A model generated the notes under the pieces. The model worked only from the letters and a program-made list of their open reading frames with translations. It did not search any database and was not told where the DNA came from. Below are positions 1 through 47,577 of a stretch of 64,000 bases of DNA, one piece after another. The stretch covers positions 75,197,970 through 75,261,969 of the forward strand of contig NC_090245.1 of the NCBI RefSeq assembly GCF_037325665.1, in the 5' to 3' direction. Each line of letters begins with the position of its first letter. Position 1 is the stretch's first letter. The position numbers and the translations under genes are program-made. Source of the stretch: Littorina saxatilis (Eukaryota; Mollusca; Gastropoda; Littorinimorpha; Littorinidae).

Positions 1-424
1 TTTCTCGCAAATTACTACACCTAAGAAACTCATACCACACATTCTTGCTAAACTCCGCATTGAAGAAACTCATCCGACACTCTCTTTCTAAGACTTCCAT
101 TCAAGAAACTCATCTCACGCTGTCATGCAAAAACGGCATCGAAATCGAAGTGGCACCGGAAGGCTCCCCCCCCCCCCCTTTCTTTTTGCTCCAAAAATTT
201 GAGCCATTTTGGACCCCTGTGGGTTTAACCTTTGGCATCGACATTGTCACCTCTTTGCCCTATCTTCTTTACTTCTTCGTCTCAACTCTAACAACTTCGA
301 GGCGAAACGGAAATGGAGCAACAGTGATTGATTAATACGTATTCACTGGGCCCAATCTTTTCGTCTCTTCGCCGCAATACTCGCAATTTTCAAGCGTAAC
401 GGAAATAGGGTGAAAAGCAAATGG
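1..424. other. no gene; short imperfect repeats
   Basis: A few imperfect copies of AAGAAACTCAT with about 45-bp spacing near the left edge, and a C-run near 167-178. Nothing else recognised. Confidence 0.4.
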
Positions 425-985
425 GGTGATACACCCCGGAACGTTACAAAGTAATAGCGAGTACAGGCTTGTAAGCTGGTATCTTCCGAACAACGTTGGT
501 CAGCTTGCTTCTTTCCAACGCTTTGCTACAACACTCGCAATTTCGGGGTAAAACGAAAATGAGGCGAAACAAAAATAGAGCGACAGAGAATGATACTCTC
601 CGGAACGTTCTAATAGGCATTAGATAAGACAAGCTTGCTCAAAAAGGATCTCCTTCTTCTTCTGCGTTCCAGAAGAATAAAAAATAAAAAAGACCGTGAA
701 TGATACCCTCCGGAACGTTCTAACAAATAAGACAAGCTTGCTCAAGAAGGACTCCAAAATATGTTTTACAAAAAGACTGTGAATGATACCCACCGGAACG
801 TTCTAACAACTAAGACAAGCTTGCTCAAGAAGGACTCCAAATATGTTTTACAAAAAGACTGTGAACGATACCCACCGGAACGTTCTAACAACTAAGACAA
901 GCTTGCTCAAAAAAGGAATCTTCTCCTTCTTCTGCGTTCCCGAAAAAGGAATCCAAAATCTGTTTAATAAAACGACTGGCTTGTA
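425..985. repeat. tandem repeat of roughly 80 bp downstream of the kinase gene
   Basis: Units containing GATACCCACCGGAACGTTC, then ACAAGCTTGCTCAA and TCCAAATATGTTTTAC recur near 590, 690, 775 and 860, with weaker earlier and later relatives (470-530, 985-1035). The last weak unit lies beside the kinase stop codon, so the array probably contributes to the 3' UTR. Confidence 0.7.
963..968 (-). promoter_or_regulatory. possible polyadenylation signal ATTAAA
   Basis: ATTAAA on the minus strand lies about 63 nt past the kinase stop codon. It is the nearest variant of the polyadenylation hexamer downstream. The hexamer alone is weak evidence. Confidence 0.3.
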
Positions 986-1030
986 TTGTGCGCTGGTCAA
1001 AGTCTCCCCTGAACAATGTTGACCAGCGTG

Positions 1031-35797
<34,767 letters not shown>

Positions 35798-36009
35798 CTG
35801 ATCAAATGACAGTCTCCATGACTCACAAGGGAGACAATCAGTATTTGGTTGGAGTTGGCATTCAAATAACTACGAAACTAAGATCAGTTTATGATGGGCT
35901 GCTGTAGTAAGCTCTATTAATGAAAGAGCAATTTAAAGGACAGTGAGTATTCTGAAAACAAGACAACCAGTGCTTGTTTACTGTTGACTGTCAAAACAAG
36001 AAGATTCTA

Positions 36010-36163
36010 TATACAATTTGAAAACACACATAGACACACAAACAGACACACACACGCACTCACAGACAGAGAGACACACAGACAGACACACACACCGTCA
36101 CACACAGACAGACAGACACACACACACCGTACACACACACACACACTCACAGACACACACAGA

Positions 36164-36205
<42 letters not shown>

Positions 36206-36210
36206 CGTTC
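36010..36210. repeat. CA/CAGA low-complexity tract
   Basis: Mixed CACA, CAGA and CACT repeats. No gene. Confidence 0.9.
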
Positions 36211-36339
36211 CCTGAGTGAAAGAAGGCAGCAATAGCCCTTATTTTGACTAATTCCGGAATAACTCTGTGTGGTGTATTGCTGCGTTTTTATTGGCCGCAG
36301 AAGCAGTTAAGCGAAGACACGTAGCCACTAATGTAATGC

Positions 36340-36680
36340 CGGGCTTAGTGAACGTGCTAAAGACACTAAGTGGAAGGTCGAGAGTTGGAATCCCGGCTGC
36401 GACTGCTGGGTTAAGGGTGGAGATTTGCCCGATGTCCCTGGTCAACTAATGTGCAGACCTGCTTGTGCCTTACCCCCCCCCCCCCCTTTGTGTTCACACA
36501 CGCACAAGACCAAGTACGCACGGAAAAGATCCTGTAATCCATGTCTCAGTTAGGTGGGTTATATAACCACGAAAATACCAAGCATGCATCCCCCGAAAGC
36601 GGCGTATGGCTGCCTAAATGGCGGGGTAAAAACGGTCACTCATACACGTAAAAGTTGTGTGATTTTCAGCCCATGAACGA
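36340..36680 (+). mobile_element. S1-type SINE copy
   Basis: GGTCGAGAGTTGGAATCCCG (decayed B box), GGTCAACTAATGTGCAGACC, CACAAGACCAAGTACGCACG, GATCCTGTAATCCATGTC and GGCGGGGTAAAAACGG follow the S1 order. Confidence 0.75.
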
Positions 36681-37159
36681 AGAAGCAGAATAGTAGAGGA
36701 ACGCACTCATGATGGCAGGGAAGAGCATAATATTGAGCGGACATTGCCCATCGGACCTCATTGTGCCCTGTGATGACATCATTGATTTATCGGCAGCGGC
36801 GTGAGTTTGCCTCACTATTTTGGCAGAGCGCAACTGTTCCGCCGCCAATAAATACACCCGACAGAGTTATTGCGAACATCGTCTATCGGTATGAGACTCG
36901 TTTTGAGTGAATTGTGCGTTACCACATTCTCGAGAAGTTCTCCGTCCACACTCGCTTCGTCGTTTCTGTAACTTGAAAAAAAAAAATACAGTAAAAGCCC
37001 CTTTCGAGAACACCTGAGGAGGAGGGGTAGAGAGGGGGTGGGGGTGGGGGAAGGTGTGGGGGGGGGGGGGGGGGTGGGTTGTTGGTTGGCCAGAGGTTCT
37101 AAGTCTCCTTTGGGGAGACGTAGGTTCTATTATAGAGAACATAGTAGTGTGTGTTTATG

Positions 37160-37190
37160 TCACAGAGATATAGAATATTCTATATATCTC
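37160..37190. repeat. short hairpin CACAGAGATATA
   Basis: CACAGAGATATAGAATATTC folds on TATATATCTCTGTG. Confidence 0.7.
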
Positions 37191-37199
37191 TGTGGTTTA

Positions 37200-37365
37200 T
37201 GTACGTGTGTGGGGGGGACGAGTGTGTGTGTGTGTGTGTGTGTGTCTGTGCGTGTGTGTGTCTGTGTGTTCGTTCGTCCGTGTGTGGCGTGAGTGTGTGT
37301 GTGTGTGTGTGTCTGTGTGTGTGCGTGCGTGTGTGCGCGCGTGCGTGCGTGTGTGTGTGTGTGTG
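37200..37365. repeat. (TG)n-rich tract
   Basis: Interrupted TGTG/TGCG repeats. Confidence 0.9.
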
Positions 37366-37688
37366 CAAGAATCAAAAGGCTTTTTTTTTATCAATAGGCC
37401 TAATGAACAAATTCCATAGCTTTTCTAGCGAGCATGCTCCTAAAAAGTTCTGATTACAGCGAATTATGTGAAGATATACACATTAACATTCACACCAAAC
37501 CAAGGTTTAAAATAAACAGAGAAGTATACGTACGGCATTTTGTCTTTTGCGACTGATTTTGACACAGAAAATCGTCTGAAATTCAGAATTTTACAGAAGT
37601 TCCAAGTTTGACAGCTTTCGTCATTTGTGTAGTGACGTCAAATTCCGACCATGACTGAGACTGAGGGGCGTCAGTCGGCGGAAAGGGA

Positions 37689-37852
37689 CACAGCCTCACA
37701 GGCACTCGTCGGTCACGAGCGGGTCGGGATCAAAGTGGGCGGGGCCTGTGCGCTCTCAAGACCACTACCATAAGATAAGAAAAGACGACCGTCCATCACA
37801 AGTGACACCCAAGACATAGGCCCCGCCCACCACGTGACGAGTGCCTGTGGAA
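37689..37852. repeat. inverted-repeat element with 12-bp flanking direct repeat
   Basis: CACAGGCACTCGTC and GACGAGTGCCTGTG form the outer inverted repeats; GTGGGCGGGGCCT and AGGCCCCGCCCAC form an inner pair. GGAAAGGGACAC lies close outside on both sides. A small MITE is likely. Confidence 0.7.
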
Positions 37853-37913
37853 AGGGACACCTGACAAGAGACTTCGAACACGTTCACGCCGAAGACCCGA
37901 TCTCCAAGAGATA

Positions 37914-37972
37914 GTTAGTTAGTTAGCTGTTGCTTTTTGGGTCCAGCGGACCATAATAGGCCAAATCAGGAC
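37914..37972 (-). mobile_element. solo retroposon tail with 18-bp target-site duplication
   Basis: Minus sense: GGTCCTGATTTGGCCTATTA, TGGTCCGCTGGACCC, AAAAAGCAACAG and (CTAA)n. The perfect 18-bp duplication CCCGATCTCCAAGAGATA is at 37,896-37,913 and 37,973-37,990. Confidence 0.9.
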
Positions 37973-38535
37973 CCCGATCTCCAAGAGATAGCCTTTCCAC
38001 TTCAGTTTTATCCTCCTGTTATTTGGACGTATGAATAATTACTCTGAAAATATGTTTAAAGGTACATACAAGTATGACATATCTCGCGATCAATGTTCAC
38101 ATTTCAATGTGTGGCTAAGAAGAGAACAAGTTCGTCAAAAGTATTACATGTATAACTATATATATATATATATATATATATTTTAATATTTAAAAAAAAA
38201 TTCAATTGAAACTTTCCTCTGATTAATAACTTCATTGTTAAGTAATATGACGTCATATTGTCATATGAGAAACAATATGACGTCATTAATCATCATAAAA
38301 ATTCATTACACTGTATGTCACGTGCCGTCATTCCATTCTCTCCATTAGCTTACCATCCCGAAGAAGGCAGTAACGTGCCGAAATGTTGATTATAGATATA
38401 AACGTACCTAACCTGGTTACTGGTGTGTTTTCTTTTATTTTAATAACTTCATCATCAGTGAAGTCTACTTGAAAATGAACAAGACTCCGAACAGGTTTAA
38501 ATAAGAATGCAGGTCAGCTTTGTTGTGACCTGTGT

Positions 38536-39071
38536 CGTTGGGGAAGCAAGGGCTCCTAATATGGACCACTTTTTGTTTCATGCTGATAACTATCTTGTTT
38601 CTTGTGAAGAAGTTTCATTTTGTTTTTGGTAGACCTTCTCTCTTAGGTTAACCGTAAGGCCTAATTAGAGTGAATTAGATACAGAAAAAAAATCACAAAT
38701 GGACCTGTGAAGCGGCCTTCACGAATACTGTAAAAAGCCCCCTATACTTCAAAATAACATCATACAACTAGTGTGCAAGTCAGACTAATTAAAATATGCT
38801 CTAGGTTTGTCTGTTTTGGGTTGATAAGAGCATTATTTGAAGCACACCACAAAACTAAAGAAACTTATGAAAAACAGAGTGAAAATAAGTGAAATTATCA
38901 ACTTCCACGAAAAAAAGACTATTTTGTTATATTTGTTTGAAATCTCGAGGGCTAGTTATAGGTTATTTTCAGCAAGTTTCTTAATGAATTAATTAAAATA
39001 GCCTTTAGCTTTTAATTTCTTCGATTTGTTGAAGGTGGTCCATGTTAGAGGACTCACACATACTTTGAGAT

Positions 39072-39102
<31 letters not shown>

Positions 39103-39428
39103 GGCAGTAGAAACTCGGGGTCAAAACTGCTAAAATGTAACAAATAAGGTCTTAGCTATCACATAATAGCAATTTTTGTGTGATGAAAGCTTTGGCTGTT
39201 GACAGAAACGAGTCCGTTTTAGTCGTCAAATTTAGAGTGAACGCTGCCAAAAGTGAAAAAAAGATAAAAAGCCTAACGGTTTTGAGGTTTGTGTTTTTTC
39301 AACTGTTTTGACATACATGTGCAAGTTATCCAGAGAGGGTGAATACAGCGAATGAAATTGTACTTTTAGCGCTCTAGCGCCGTTAGTTTGTCAGAACAGG
39401 AGGTGGTCCATATTAGGAGCCGGTCCAT
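38536..39428. mobile_element. mariner-like MITE (GGGGAAGGGCTCCTAA family), decayed copy
   Basis: Same body as 21,326-22,221 (for example CTAGTTATAGGTTATTT and GCGCTCTAGCGCCGTTAG), with an altered left end and a right end lost after GGAGCCGGTCCATA. Confidence 0.85.
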
Positions 39429-39807
39429 AAACGAAGCGCAAATAAGAATAAAAGCAAAGAACATAGCAATAAGAAATGCAAACATCTAACAAAGCCGAGC
39501 AAGCTAAATGACAGGCAAAGCTGTTCTTAACCAGACGAACCATTGGTTCGCCGAACTAAGGTTCGCGAACCATGGTTTGTGTCTTAACTGGGTGAACTTG
39601 TTCGGCAAACTCAAGGACTAGTTCGTCCAGGACACGAAACCTGGATCGCCGACAAACGAGGGGAGCTCACTCCGAGTCGACAATAAAAGCAAGTAAGTTA
39701 TTCCCCTTCCAAAAATGGCTGCCTCCAAGACGAAATCACCGATTGAGTGGTAACTCCGTGCTGGTTGTCGATTTGGGTCTCTCCTTCCGACTTGATCATG
39801 GTGCACG

Positions 39808-40275
39808 AAGCCTGGTAATCTTGAACTTTAGTGTGTTAAATTCATAGCTCAGAATCGAGTGGCATACTTTACTTATTTTAGATCCAAGTACCTGTAATCA
39901 AGCCCAAGAACATTTATCATGAAATTAATTGACGAATTAAGCTCCAAACCTAAGCATAATTAATTAATTTGGTTGTTTGATCGGCGAAAATGGCGTAGGT
40001 TGTCAACCAAGGGACTTCAATTACACGACAAAATTGCCTCCCCTGTCCGCTGACACGGATAATTCCTTCTTTGACGCATGTAAACAAAATGCATTCGTAC
40101 CAGAGTACGCTATGATTCGTACAGTTCATCGGAGTTCATTCCGTGACTTTAAAGGGATCTAAAAGACTTGTTATGATTACAAGTGCAGGTTCTCCAAATT
40201 TGGAGGCTTGAATGCCTCTGAATTATGAGCTATGAATTTAACACATTAAAGTTCAAGATTACCCGAAGCCTTCCA
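39808..40275. repeat. inverted-repeat element, arms about 55 bp
   Basis: AATCTTGAACTTTAGTGTGT, TAAATTCATAGCTCA on the left recur reverse-complemented at 40,227-40,262. Spacer about 360 bp, non-coding. A small non-autonomous DNA transposon is likely. Confidence 0.75.
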
Positions 40276-40279
40276 TGTC

Positions 40280-40996
40280 ATTTACCCTCCTGGGTTAAAG
40301 GTTATAAATTGATTCGAGAAAATAACATGACTGGTATGGACTGATCATTGTGTCTACCGTGGAGCCATCGGGGTTCTATGGGAAATGCTACACACAAAAA
40401 CTTGCCTGTGAAAAGGGAAAGACGGTGACCAAAAATAAATGATGATAGCGATATTTCTAATTGTGGATCAGCAGAGTCGAGAAGCATACATGATGTTTAC
40501 CAAAGTGTGTGTGCGTGTCTGTCTGTCCACGTGTGTGTTTGAGCTCTTTTCGGTACAGAATATGAGTTTGGGGATTGAGTGAAGAGGGAGACCTAAAAAA
40601 AAAACTACTCGGTATTTTGGTTCTTTTTATCACAATTGTCTGTTTTAATTTTCAAGTTATATCAGAAATTTTCTATTTGCACTGATACACTGGAATGCCT
40701 TGTGGATGTATTGCTTTAAGGGTCTACAAATAGTACTACTGAACCAAAATCATCCTGTTTCTTTACGTTTTGAGCAATTCAATTGTCTTGTTTTTTTGTT
40801 TTTTAAAAATTTGATTCCTCTTCATTCTTCTAAAAAAAAAGCTTTCATTGCGATAAACAAAACATTACTGGATAGACATTTTCTTGGAGAACGTCTGTAT
40901 TAGCAAGCATTTAAAGTAGGAGGACGATATGGAACGTACGATAAAAGGATGTGCTTTAGCTTTCTGTCTCATCATTTATAAATGTTGCCCTTCAAT

Positions 40997-41027
<31 letters not shown>

Positions 41028-42600
41028 TTGATCCAGCTCCAACCATATTTCATAAGGCTTTATTCAGGGTTGTCTCTTGTTCTTAAACATCCGATTTCTA
41101 AGCACACGTCTGTGCTGAGAATATGAACATGAACCGATATGAACATCAATGTCAGCCGCCTTTTTATTATGAAATAATGTTCATTTGTGTTCCAAACACT
41201 TCCGAAGAATACTTGTTGGTGTGTCTTCAGTCGCCCTGACATCATCACAACTCGACCCTGTCCTGCAAAAATACAAATATATACAGGGTGACACCCAAAC
41301 ATTCAACCCAAACAAATGCTTATTTCTTTAACATCTGTTGACCGAATTAGTTATCTTTCTTTTTTCTTTCTTTTTTTTGTGATCCCTGTCCTGTCCTGTC
41401 TTGTCTTGTCATGCCTTGTCTTGTCATCCCTCTATTGGCCTACTGGCAACCTTTTCCTAACTTGTCTTGTCTTGCCATGTCTTGTCTTGTCTTGTATTGT
41501 ATATACATTTAGCATACATTTGGGTAAAGGTTTGCGAACAGGTAAGGGGTGTAAGAGAGAGAGAGAGACAGAGACAGAGAGAGAGATGGTGGTGGTCTAT
41601 GTGACATTACACAGGTCAACACAGTTGCAAGTTCATAGGTTAAAGGCTGCCCTTTTCGTAGCGTTCATTAATTAATTCCTATTGTTTACATGTGCCAATA
41701 ATGTTATAAAACTGTACCTAAGGGGATATAATAACGATTGGCTGTAGCTTTCAAAAACAGAAAAAATTATTTCAGTATTGCAAAGTGGTGTTGATAGTGT
41801 CGAATGTAAACAGAACAGTCTCAAAGTGAAAGTGGATGTTTTCCGGAAATTGCGAAGTTAACAAGAATACAGAAAAGCGCGCTTTCCTACTTAGCACAAT
41901 CCGCTACCGCGCTAATCTGGCGTGTCAATATCACTACGTTTTGCACGTGGAAGGTGAGCGATTTCCTTCACGCGGGGATTGACGAAGCTGTACTGTCTGT
42001 GTTGACGGTCTAAAAATAGCCCAAGCCCTGGAGAACTGTTTCTAAAGATAGCAATAAACTTTATTAAGAATTGATTATTTCTTGTAATTGGTAAGGACTT
42101 CAAACCTAAAACTTTGCAGGAAGCTTAATTTATACATCCCCGCAACGATGGGAAAAGCCCTGGAAGTAAGTAAACTAATTAAATAGGACTTTGTCAGCCT
42201 TTAAATGAGGGGTTATTGTGTATAGTGAGGAAATAATTTTTCTGATGTATTTTTAATTCATTATTGGTGTTTTATGCAAAACGTACGGTCAATATTGAAA
42301 GTTTAAAAAAGGTACTGCCCTCACATTAATACGAAGGCGGGATCACAGCTGGATAAGACAAGGTACGGCAATTTCGACCCGGAGGTCTCTTTCAGGGCGC
42401 ACAGAGGATGAGACAACACAGGAGAGAAAAAAAAAAAAACCCACAGATAATAGCACACGGAAGGAACGATTACAGCAGTTATAATTAAATTACTTTGTGG
42501 GTCAGGGTTTTTTAGGAGTACAGGGGAAACCCCTTTTAAGACCTTAAAAAATGTGAGAAAATCAAGTCTTAAAATGGAAGGGGTCTAAAAATGGGGGTAA
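40280..42600. other. no gene recognised
   Basis: Only simple sequence is seen: (CA)n near 40,998-41,025, a TGTCC/TGTCT minisatellite at about 41,388-41,500, and a GAGA tract near 41,555-41,587. Confidence 0.5.
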
Positions 42601-42625
42601 TTTACAGGTTATGAACAGAACATCT

Positions 42626-43000
42626 TCTTCTTCTTCAGCGTTCCAGAAATTCTGGTGACGTGTGAGCTCGTTTGCCCATTTGGGTTCCCCACACTATACT
42701 CTGAGAGCATAGTCAGCTTCACTCCGCTTTCGTTGAGTAGGCATGCTGGGTATTTTCGTGTTTCCATAACCCACCGAACTCCGACATGGTTTACAGGATC
42801 TTTTCCGTGCGCACTTGGTCTTGTGCTTGCGTGTACACACGAAGGGGATTAAGTCACTAAGCAGGTCTGCACATAAGTTGACCTGGGAGATCGGAAAAAT
42901 CTCCACTCTTAACCCACCAGGCGGCAGCGACCGGGATTCGAACTCACGACCTCCCGATTAGGAGGCTGACGTCTTACCACTGCGCGCCACTTCACCCGTC
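42626..43000 (-). mobile_element. S1-type SINE, full copy
   Basis: Minus sense head GGGTGAAGTGGCGCGCAGTG, GTCGTGAGTTCGAATCCCGG, with the same body as 15,348-15,726. The 11-bp duplication ACAGAACATCT is at 42,615-42,625 and 43,001-43,011. Confidence 0.9.
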
Positions 43001-43111
43001 ACAGAACATCTAAAGAAGCAAGATCTTAAAAAGGAGGAAGTCTGAAATGAATGGGTCTGAAAGGGGGGTTCCACTGTGGAAAAGTACCTGTCAGTTTACC
43101 TGTATGTATTA

Positions 43112-43610
43112 GGACCGGGTGGCCGAGTGGTAACGCACTTGCGCTCGGAAGCGAGAGGTTGCGAGTTCGACCCTGGGTCAGGGCGTTAGCAATTTTCTCC
43201 CCCCTTTCCTAACCTAGGTGGTGGGTTCAAGTGCTAGTCTTTCGGATGAGACGAAAAACCGAGGTCCCTTCCGTGTACACTACATTGGGGTGTGCACGTT
43301 AAAGATCCCACGATTGACAAAAGGGTCTTTCCTGGCAAAATTGTATAGGCATAGATAAAAATGTCCACCAAAATACCCGTGTGACTTGGAATAATAGGCC
43401 GTGAAAAGTAGGATATGCGCCGAAATGGCTGCGATCTGCTGGCCGATGTGAATGCGTGATGTATTGTGTAAAAAAATTCCATCTCACACGGCATAAATAA
43501 ATCCCTGCGCCTTGAATATGTGCGCGATATAAATTGCATAAAAATTAAAAAAATTAAAATCCCTGCGCTTAGAACTGTACCCACGGAATAAGCCTCATAT
43601 TGATTGATTG
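43112..43610 (+). mobile_element. tRNA-derived SINE (family S6)
   Basis: The head GACCGGGTGGCCGAGTGGTA, ACGCACTTGCGCTCGGAAGC, GAGTTCGACCCTGGGTC resembles a class II (Leu/Ser-type) tRNA. The body GTACACTACATTGGGGTGTG and GCACGTTAAAGATCCCACG follows. A second copy is at 54,524. Confidence 0.85.
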
Positions 43611-43639
43611 AAAGACATAAGACCACCCCTGACATGCGG

Positions 43640-45480
43640 CACATACCAACTATCTACAAGTGCTTTGTGTGAACAGTAAAAAAAATTGTTTTCCTTTTTG
43701 CGAATTCATTTCATTAAACACAACAACAACAAAATTCATCAAATTCCAGCTGAGCAGAACGGCTTTCACAATTATCACTGGGCCTTTAAAGGCATGTTCC
43801 TCACCATATTACCCAGCATATCAGACACCACATGTTTGACTAGGTTTTTACATGGGAACAACAAGACTATACAGGATGGTAAAAAAACCTCCCTATTTTC
43901 TTTTTAATCACATTTTTGACTGCGAAAAAAAAAGAGATCAAAAAGGAAATATGGCGCTTTTTTTCAGACACCCCTTTTTACGTCCAGCTTCTTTTGGTGG
44001 AGATTCAAGTTACAGACACATGTGAAATTCATTAAGCAAAAAGGTTCCCACAATGCACTGCCACAGAACACAACCAGGTTATTAATGTGCGGTACAGTGT
44101 ATAATTATGTTTAAGTAAAAGGATGCCCTTCTTTTGTTTAATTGGAGCATCTATGATGTCTGACATTTTGGTTCTAACGGTAAGGAACGTATGTTTAGGC
44201 TCTAATAAGGACAGTTTGTCTTGTCAAAAGCCTCATGCATATTCCTTCCTCCCCATGCAAGACTTTCTTTTATTTGAATATATATCTGCCTTTATAGTAC
44301 AAAAATCAAATAAAAAGGTCGCACTCTGCGCATAGCGACAAAAATCGCAATTTTACCAAGAAAACCTCACACTCTTTATGTGGAGAAAGACACTGACTGT
44401 ACATGTTGCAGTATGTTATGCATTTGAAAACATCTGAAATTGTGTACTTGAATTCTACAGTTTGATCAGTTCTGTGTGTTTAAAAAGTTACCTTGATCAT
44501 TCTGACATGCTCTTGCTCAAATCACATCCCAGACAATATTGTAGACTCCATTGATAGACGCTGTGGTGCATGGGAGAACTGCATTCTGAGGAAACGAAAA
44601 AAATATACACTGAGGAAGAACAGTCACAACAACATTTGCAGCAGCAACAGGCTATATAATTTTATTCAAAGAACACTTAAATAAGGTAAAATGAAAATCA
44701 GTGTTGTGTCAGTAAATTTGATTTGGGGGTTTAGAGGCGGGGATAGAAGGATAGCTGGGAACCGGGGAAGGTGGGGTGGCTAACACAGTTTGATCATGTA
44801 ATGACTGGTACAATGTTTAATATATCTAAAAAGGCAGCAGCTCTGTAATGCATTATGTGAACCAACTTCTCCATCAACTAAATAAAGATCAGTAAAAGTT
44901 ACCTCTTTCATTCTGGAATCTTTTTGGTCCCATCACAGCTCAGACGCAGACTCAATGGACAGATACTGTAATGATGAAAATAACACCAGCAATTTAAGGG
45001 AGAACAAGAATATAAAATTTCAAAAATAAATTTTGATTTAATTAATATACTTACCAACTCACATAGATAGCATTAACTTCAGTTAAAGTGCTAGGACACT
45101 GAACTACGCTTCACCCCAAAGGGGAAGCAACCCCCTAAAAAAGAACGGCATTGACCTATAACTCAAGCTATACAAGAGTCGAGGTCATACCGTCACGTGA
45201 CCTAACACAAAGAGGCAATGAGTCGGAAACAAGATCGCGATTCTTTCCTTCGCTGCAAGACGCAAATCTTCTGTGACCTTTGACCCTGTAACGATTTCTT
45301 TCGTGTTCTGTGGGCATTGATGTTCGTGAGTCCTTGCGTAAAGCACACAGAAGGCACAGCAGGTTCAAATGACAGTTAGTTTATTCCGCCATAGATCGGG
45401 GGGAGGGCCCGCATGCGCGATCATGACGTACATTCATGACGTCATATTCATGCGCGTGTACATAGTCTCGGCCATGTGCT
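43640..45480. other. no gene recognised
   Basis: Mostly unique AT-rich sequence. A TGACGTCA (CRE-like) palindrome near 45,439 and other ATGACGT copies lie just left of the MITE at 45,485. Nothing coding. Confidence 0.4.
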
Positions 45481-45484
45481 CGCA

Positions 45485-46185
45485 GGGAGATTTAAAAGAC
45501 AGCACGTTTCGTTTTGCAGCTCGTTTCGTTTGGTGAATGAGTCACCCCGCGAAACGGAACGTGAAACGAGACGGCATAGGCCGCAGACAAGATTTAGATG
45601 TATTCACGTTTCGTTTCGGAATGAAGGAAGGGCGATGAATCTTCAAGTGAAATTATCACGTCTGTCCTCGATCAGAATGGAAAAAAACACCCTAGGAGGT
45701 GGTCCAGAATCGGGCATACTTTGATTATTTTCAGTCCAAATAAATCACACAGACTTTGTTTATACAAAATCACATACGAAGCCAGAATAAAAATTCGATG
45801 CGATGACCTACTTCTGCTTCGCCATTTGCTTTCTCACCATGAAGTTGGATAAATGTACCAGGATCAGCACCCTTCAAAATATTTCAGTTCACAACAGTTG
45901 TCTACCTCCAATGAACACATTCTCAGCGCTGAAAGACTGTGAAAGGGTTGATGAATCTAGCAATGCATAAAATGGCCAACAAATAAAACTGTTAGTGTGC
46001 AAAAATACTCACAAAAATTGACGAAATATTGTTCGTTTTTTGGGGGTGGAAAACGTGACTGCGTTTTGACGTTCCACGTTCCGTTTCAGTTGACCTTCAC
46101 CTTTCCAGCGAGAGACCCCCGAAATGATGACGTTTACCACAACTTCAAAACGAAACGTCGCGACGTTTCGTTTTTTAAATCTCCC
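45485..46185. mobile_element. MITE of about 700 bp rich in ACGTTTCG / CGAAACG motifs
   Basis: GGGAGATTTAAAA at the left and TTTTAAATCTCCC at the right are the outermost inverted repeats. Next to both lie runs of CGTTTCGTTT or CGAAACG. There is no clear target duplication and no coding. Confidence 0.65.
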
Positions 46186-46245
46186 TACTCTCGTAACATC
46201 CCCTTTTCTCTAAAGAAAATTAAAAGAAGATAACTCAGCAAATTC

Positions 46246-46620
46246 TTTCGTTCTTTCTTTATTTGGTGTTTAACGTCGTTTTCAACCGTTCAAGGTTATA
46301 TCGCGACGGGGAAAGGGGGGGTGGGGGTGGGATAGAGCCACTTGTTAATTGTTTCTTGTTCACAAAAGCACTAATAAAAAAATTGCTCCAGGGGCTTGCA
46401 ACGTAGTACAATATATGACCTTACTGGGAGAATGCAAGTTTCCAGTACAAGGGACTTAACATTTCTTACATACTGCTTGACTAAAATCTTTACAAACATT
46501 GACTATATTCTATACAAGAAACACTTAACAAGGGTAAAAGGAGAAACAGAATCCGTTAGTCGCCTCTTACGACATGCTGGGGAGCATCGGGTAAATTCTT
46601 CCCCCTAACCCGCGGGGGGT
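46246..46620 (-). mobile_element. SINE-like retroposon S2, full copy
   Basis: Same element as 28,250-28,625. The 12-bp duplication CTCAGCAAATTC is at 46,234-46,245 and 46,621-46,632. The 3' tail (AAATAAAGAAAG type) is at the left, so it is on the minus strand. Confidence 0.9.
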
Positions 46621-46767
46621 CTCAGCAAATTCAACCTTTCAATTAAGACTACTTTGCCTGAACACCGTTATCCGTCGAGTTAGTACACTGTTTCACTTTA
46701 GCACTTGTTTCCAAACTTGTCATCATTAATACAATGTCATTTTCTAACTTGTCACACATTTTTAATT

Positions 46768-47055
46768 TTTGGCTCACGTAAGTGTAGCCTATGCGATGCT
46801 AACTTTTGTCTGTCTGTGCGTGCGTGCGTGTGTGATAGAAACTTTAACGTTTCGTCATTTGAAGACGTCACACGCACGTATGTGCGTGCGTGTGTATGTC
46901 TGTGGTAGAAACTTTAACATTTCGTCATTTGAAGACGTCACATTATGGCGTAAGAGGGTTAGACGTCACGCGAAGGAATTACTGAAAGTCTCGGTCATTG
47001 TTACTTTGAGCGGGCCGAGACTAGTTGGCAGTCGTGTCGCAGGTATTATTGTTGA

Positions 47056-47148
<93 letters not shown>

Positions 47149-47410
47149 AACTTCAGGCCCTTCAAGCGTTATTATTGGCTCACGTAAGTGTAGCCTATGC
47201 GATCGTAACTTTGTCTGTCTGTGCGTGCGTGCGTATGTGCGTGCGTGCGTGCGTGTGTATGTCTGTGGTAGAAACTCTAACATTTGAAGACGTCACATTA
47301 CATTGACGTCACATTATGACGTAAGAGGGTTAGACGTCACGCGAAGGAAGTACTGAAAGTCTCGGTCATTATTATTTTGAGCGGGCCGAGACTAGTTGGC
47401 AGTCGTGTCC
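46768..47410. repeat. direct duplication of about 240 bp around a (TC)n tract
   Basis: CTCACGTAAGTGTAGCCTAT...GGCCGAGACTAGTTGGCAG occurs at 46,768-47,040 and 47,176-47,408. Between them lies (TC)n at 47,058-47,144. Each copy carries GACGTCAC motifs. Confidence 0.85.
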
Positions 47411-47484
47411 CTGTAAGTAGCTATGTAGACAGACAGATCTAGATCTAGTGGACATCTCGCTTTCTTGCACAGTTTCACCTATGC

Positions 47485-47491
<7 letters not shown>

Positions 47492-47572
<81 letters not shown>
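47492..47572. repeat. (TG)n microsatellite
   Basis: About 80 bp of uninterrupted TG. Confidence 0.95.

Positions 47573-47577
<5 letters not shown>

Noticed and set aside
39618-39806. 62-residue minus-strand frame near 39.7 kb
   Set aside because: No homology recognised, no splice borders, next to an inverted-repeat element; probably chance.
45439-45446. TGACGTCA as a real cAMP-response promoter
   Set aside because: A perfect CRE-like site, but no gene start is visible nearby; kept only as a note.
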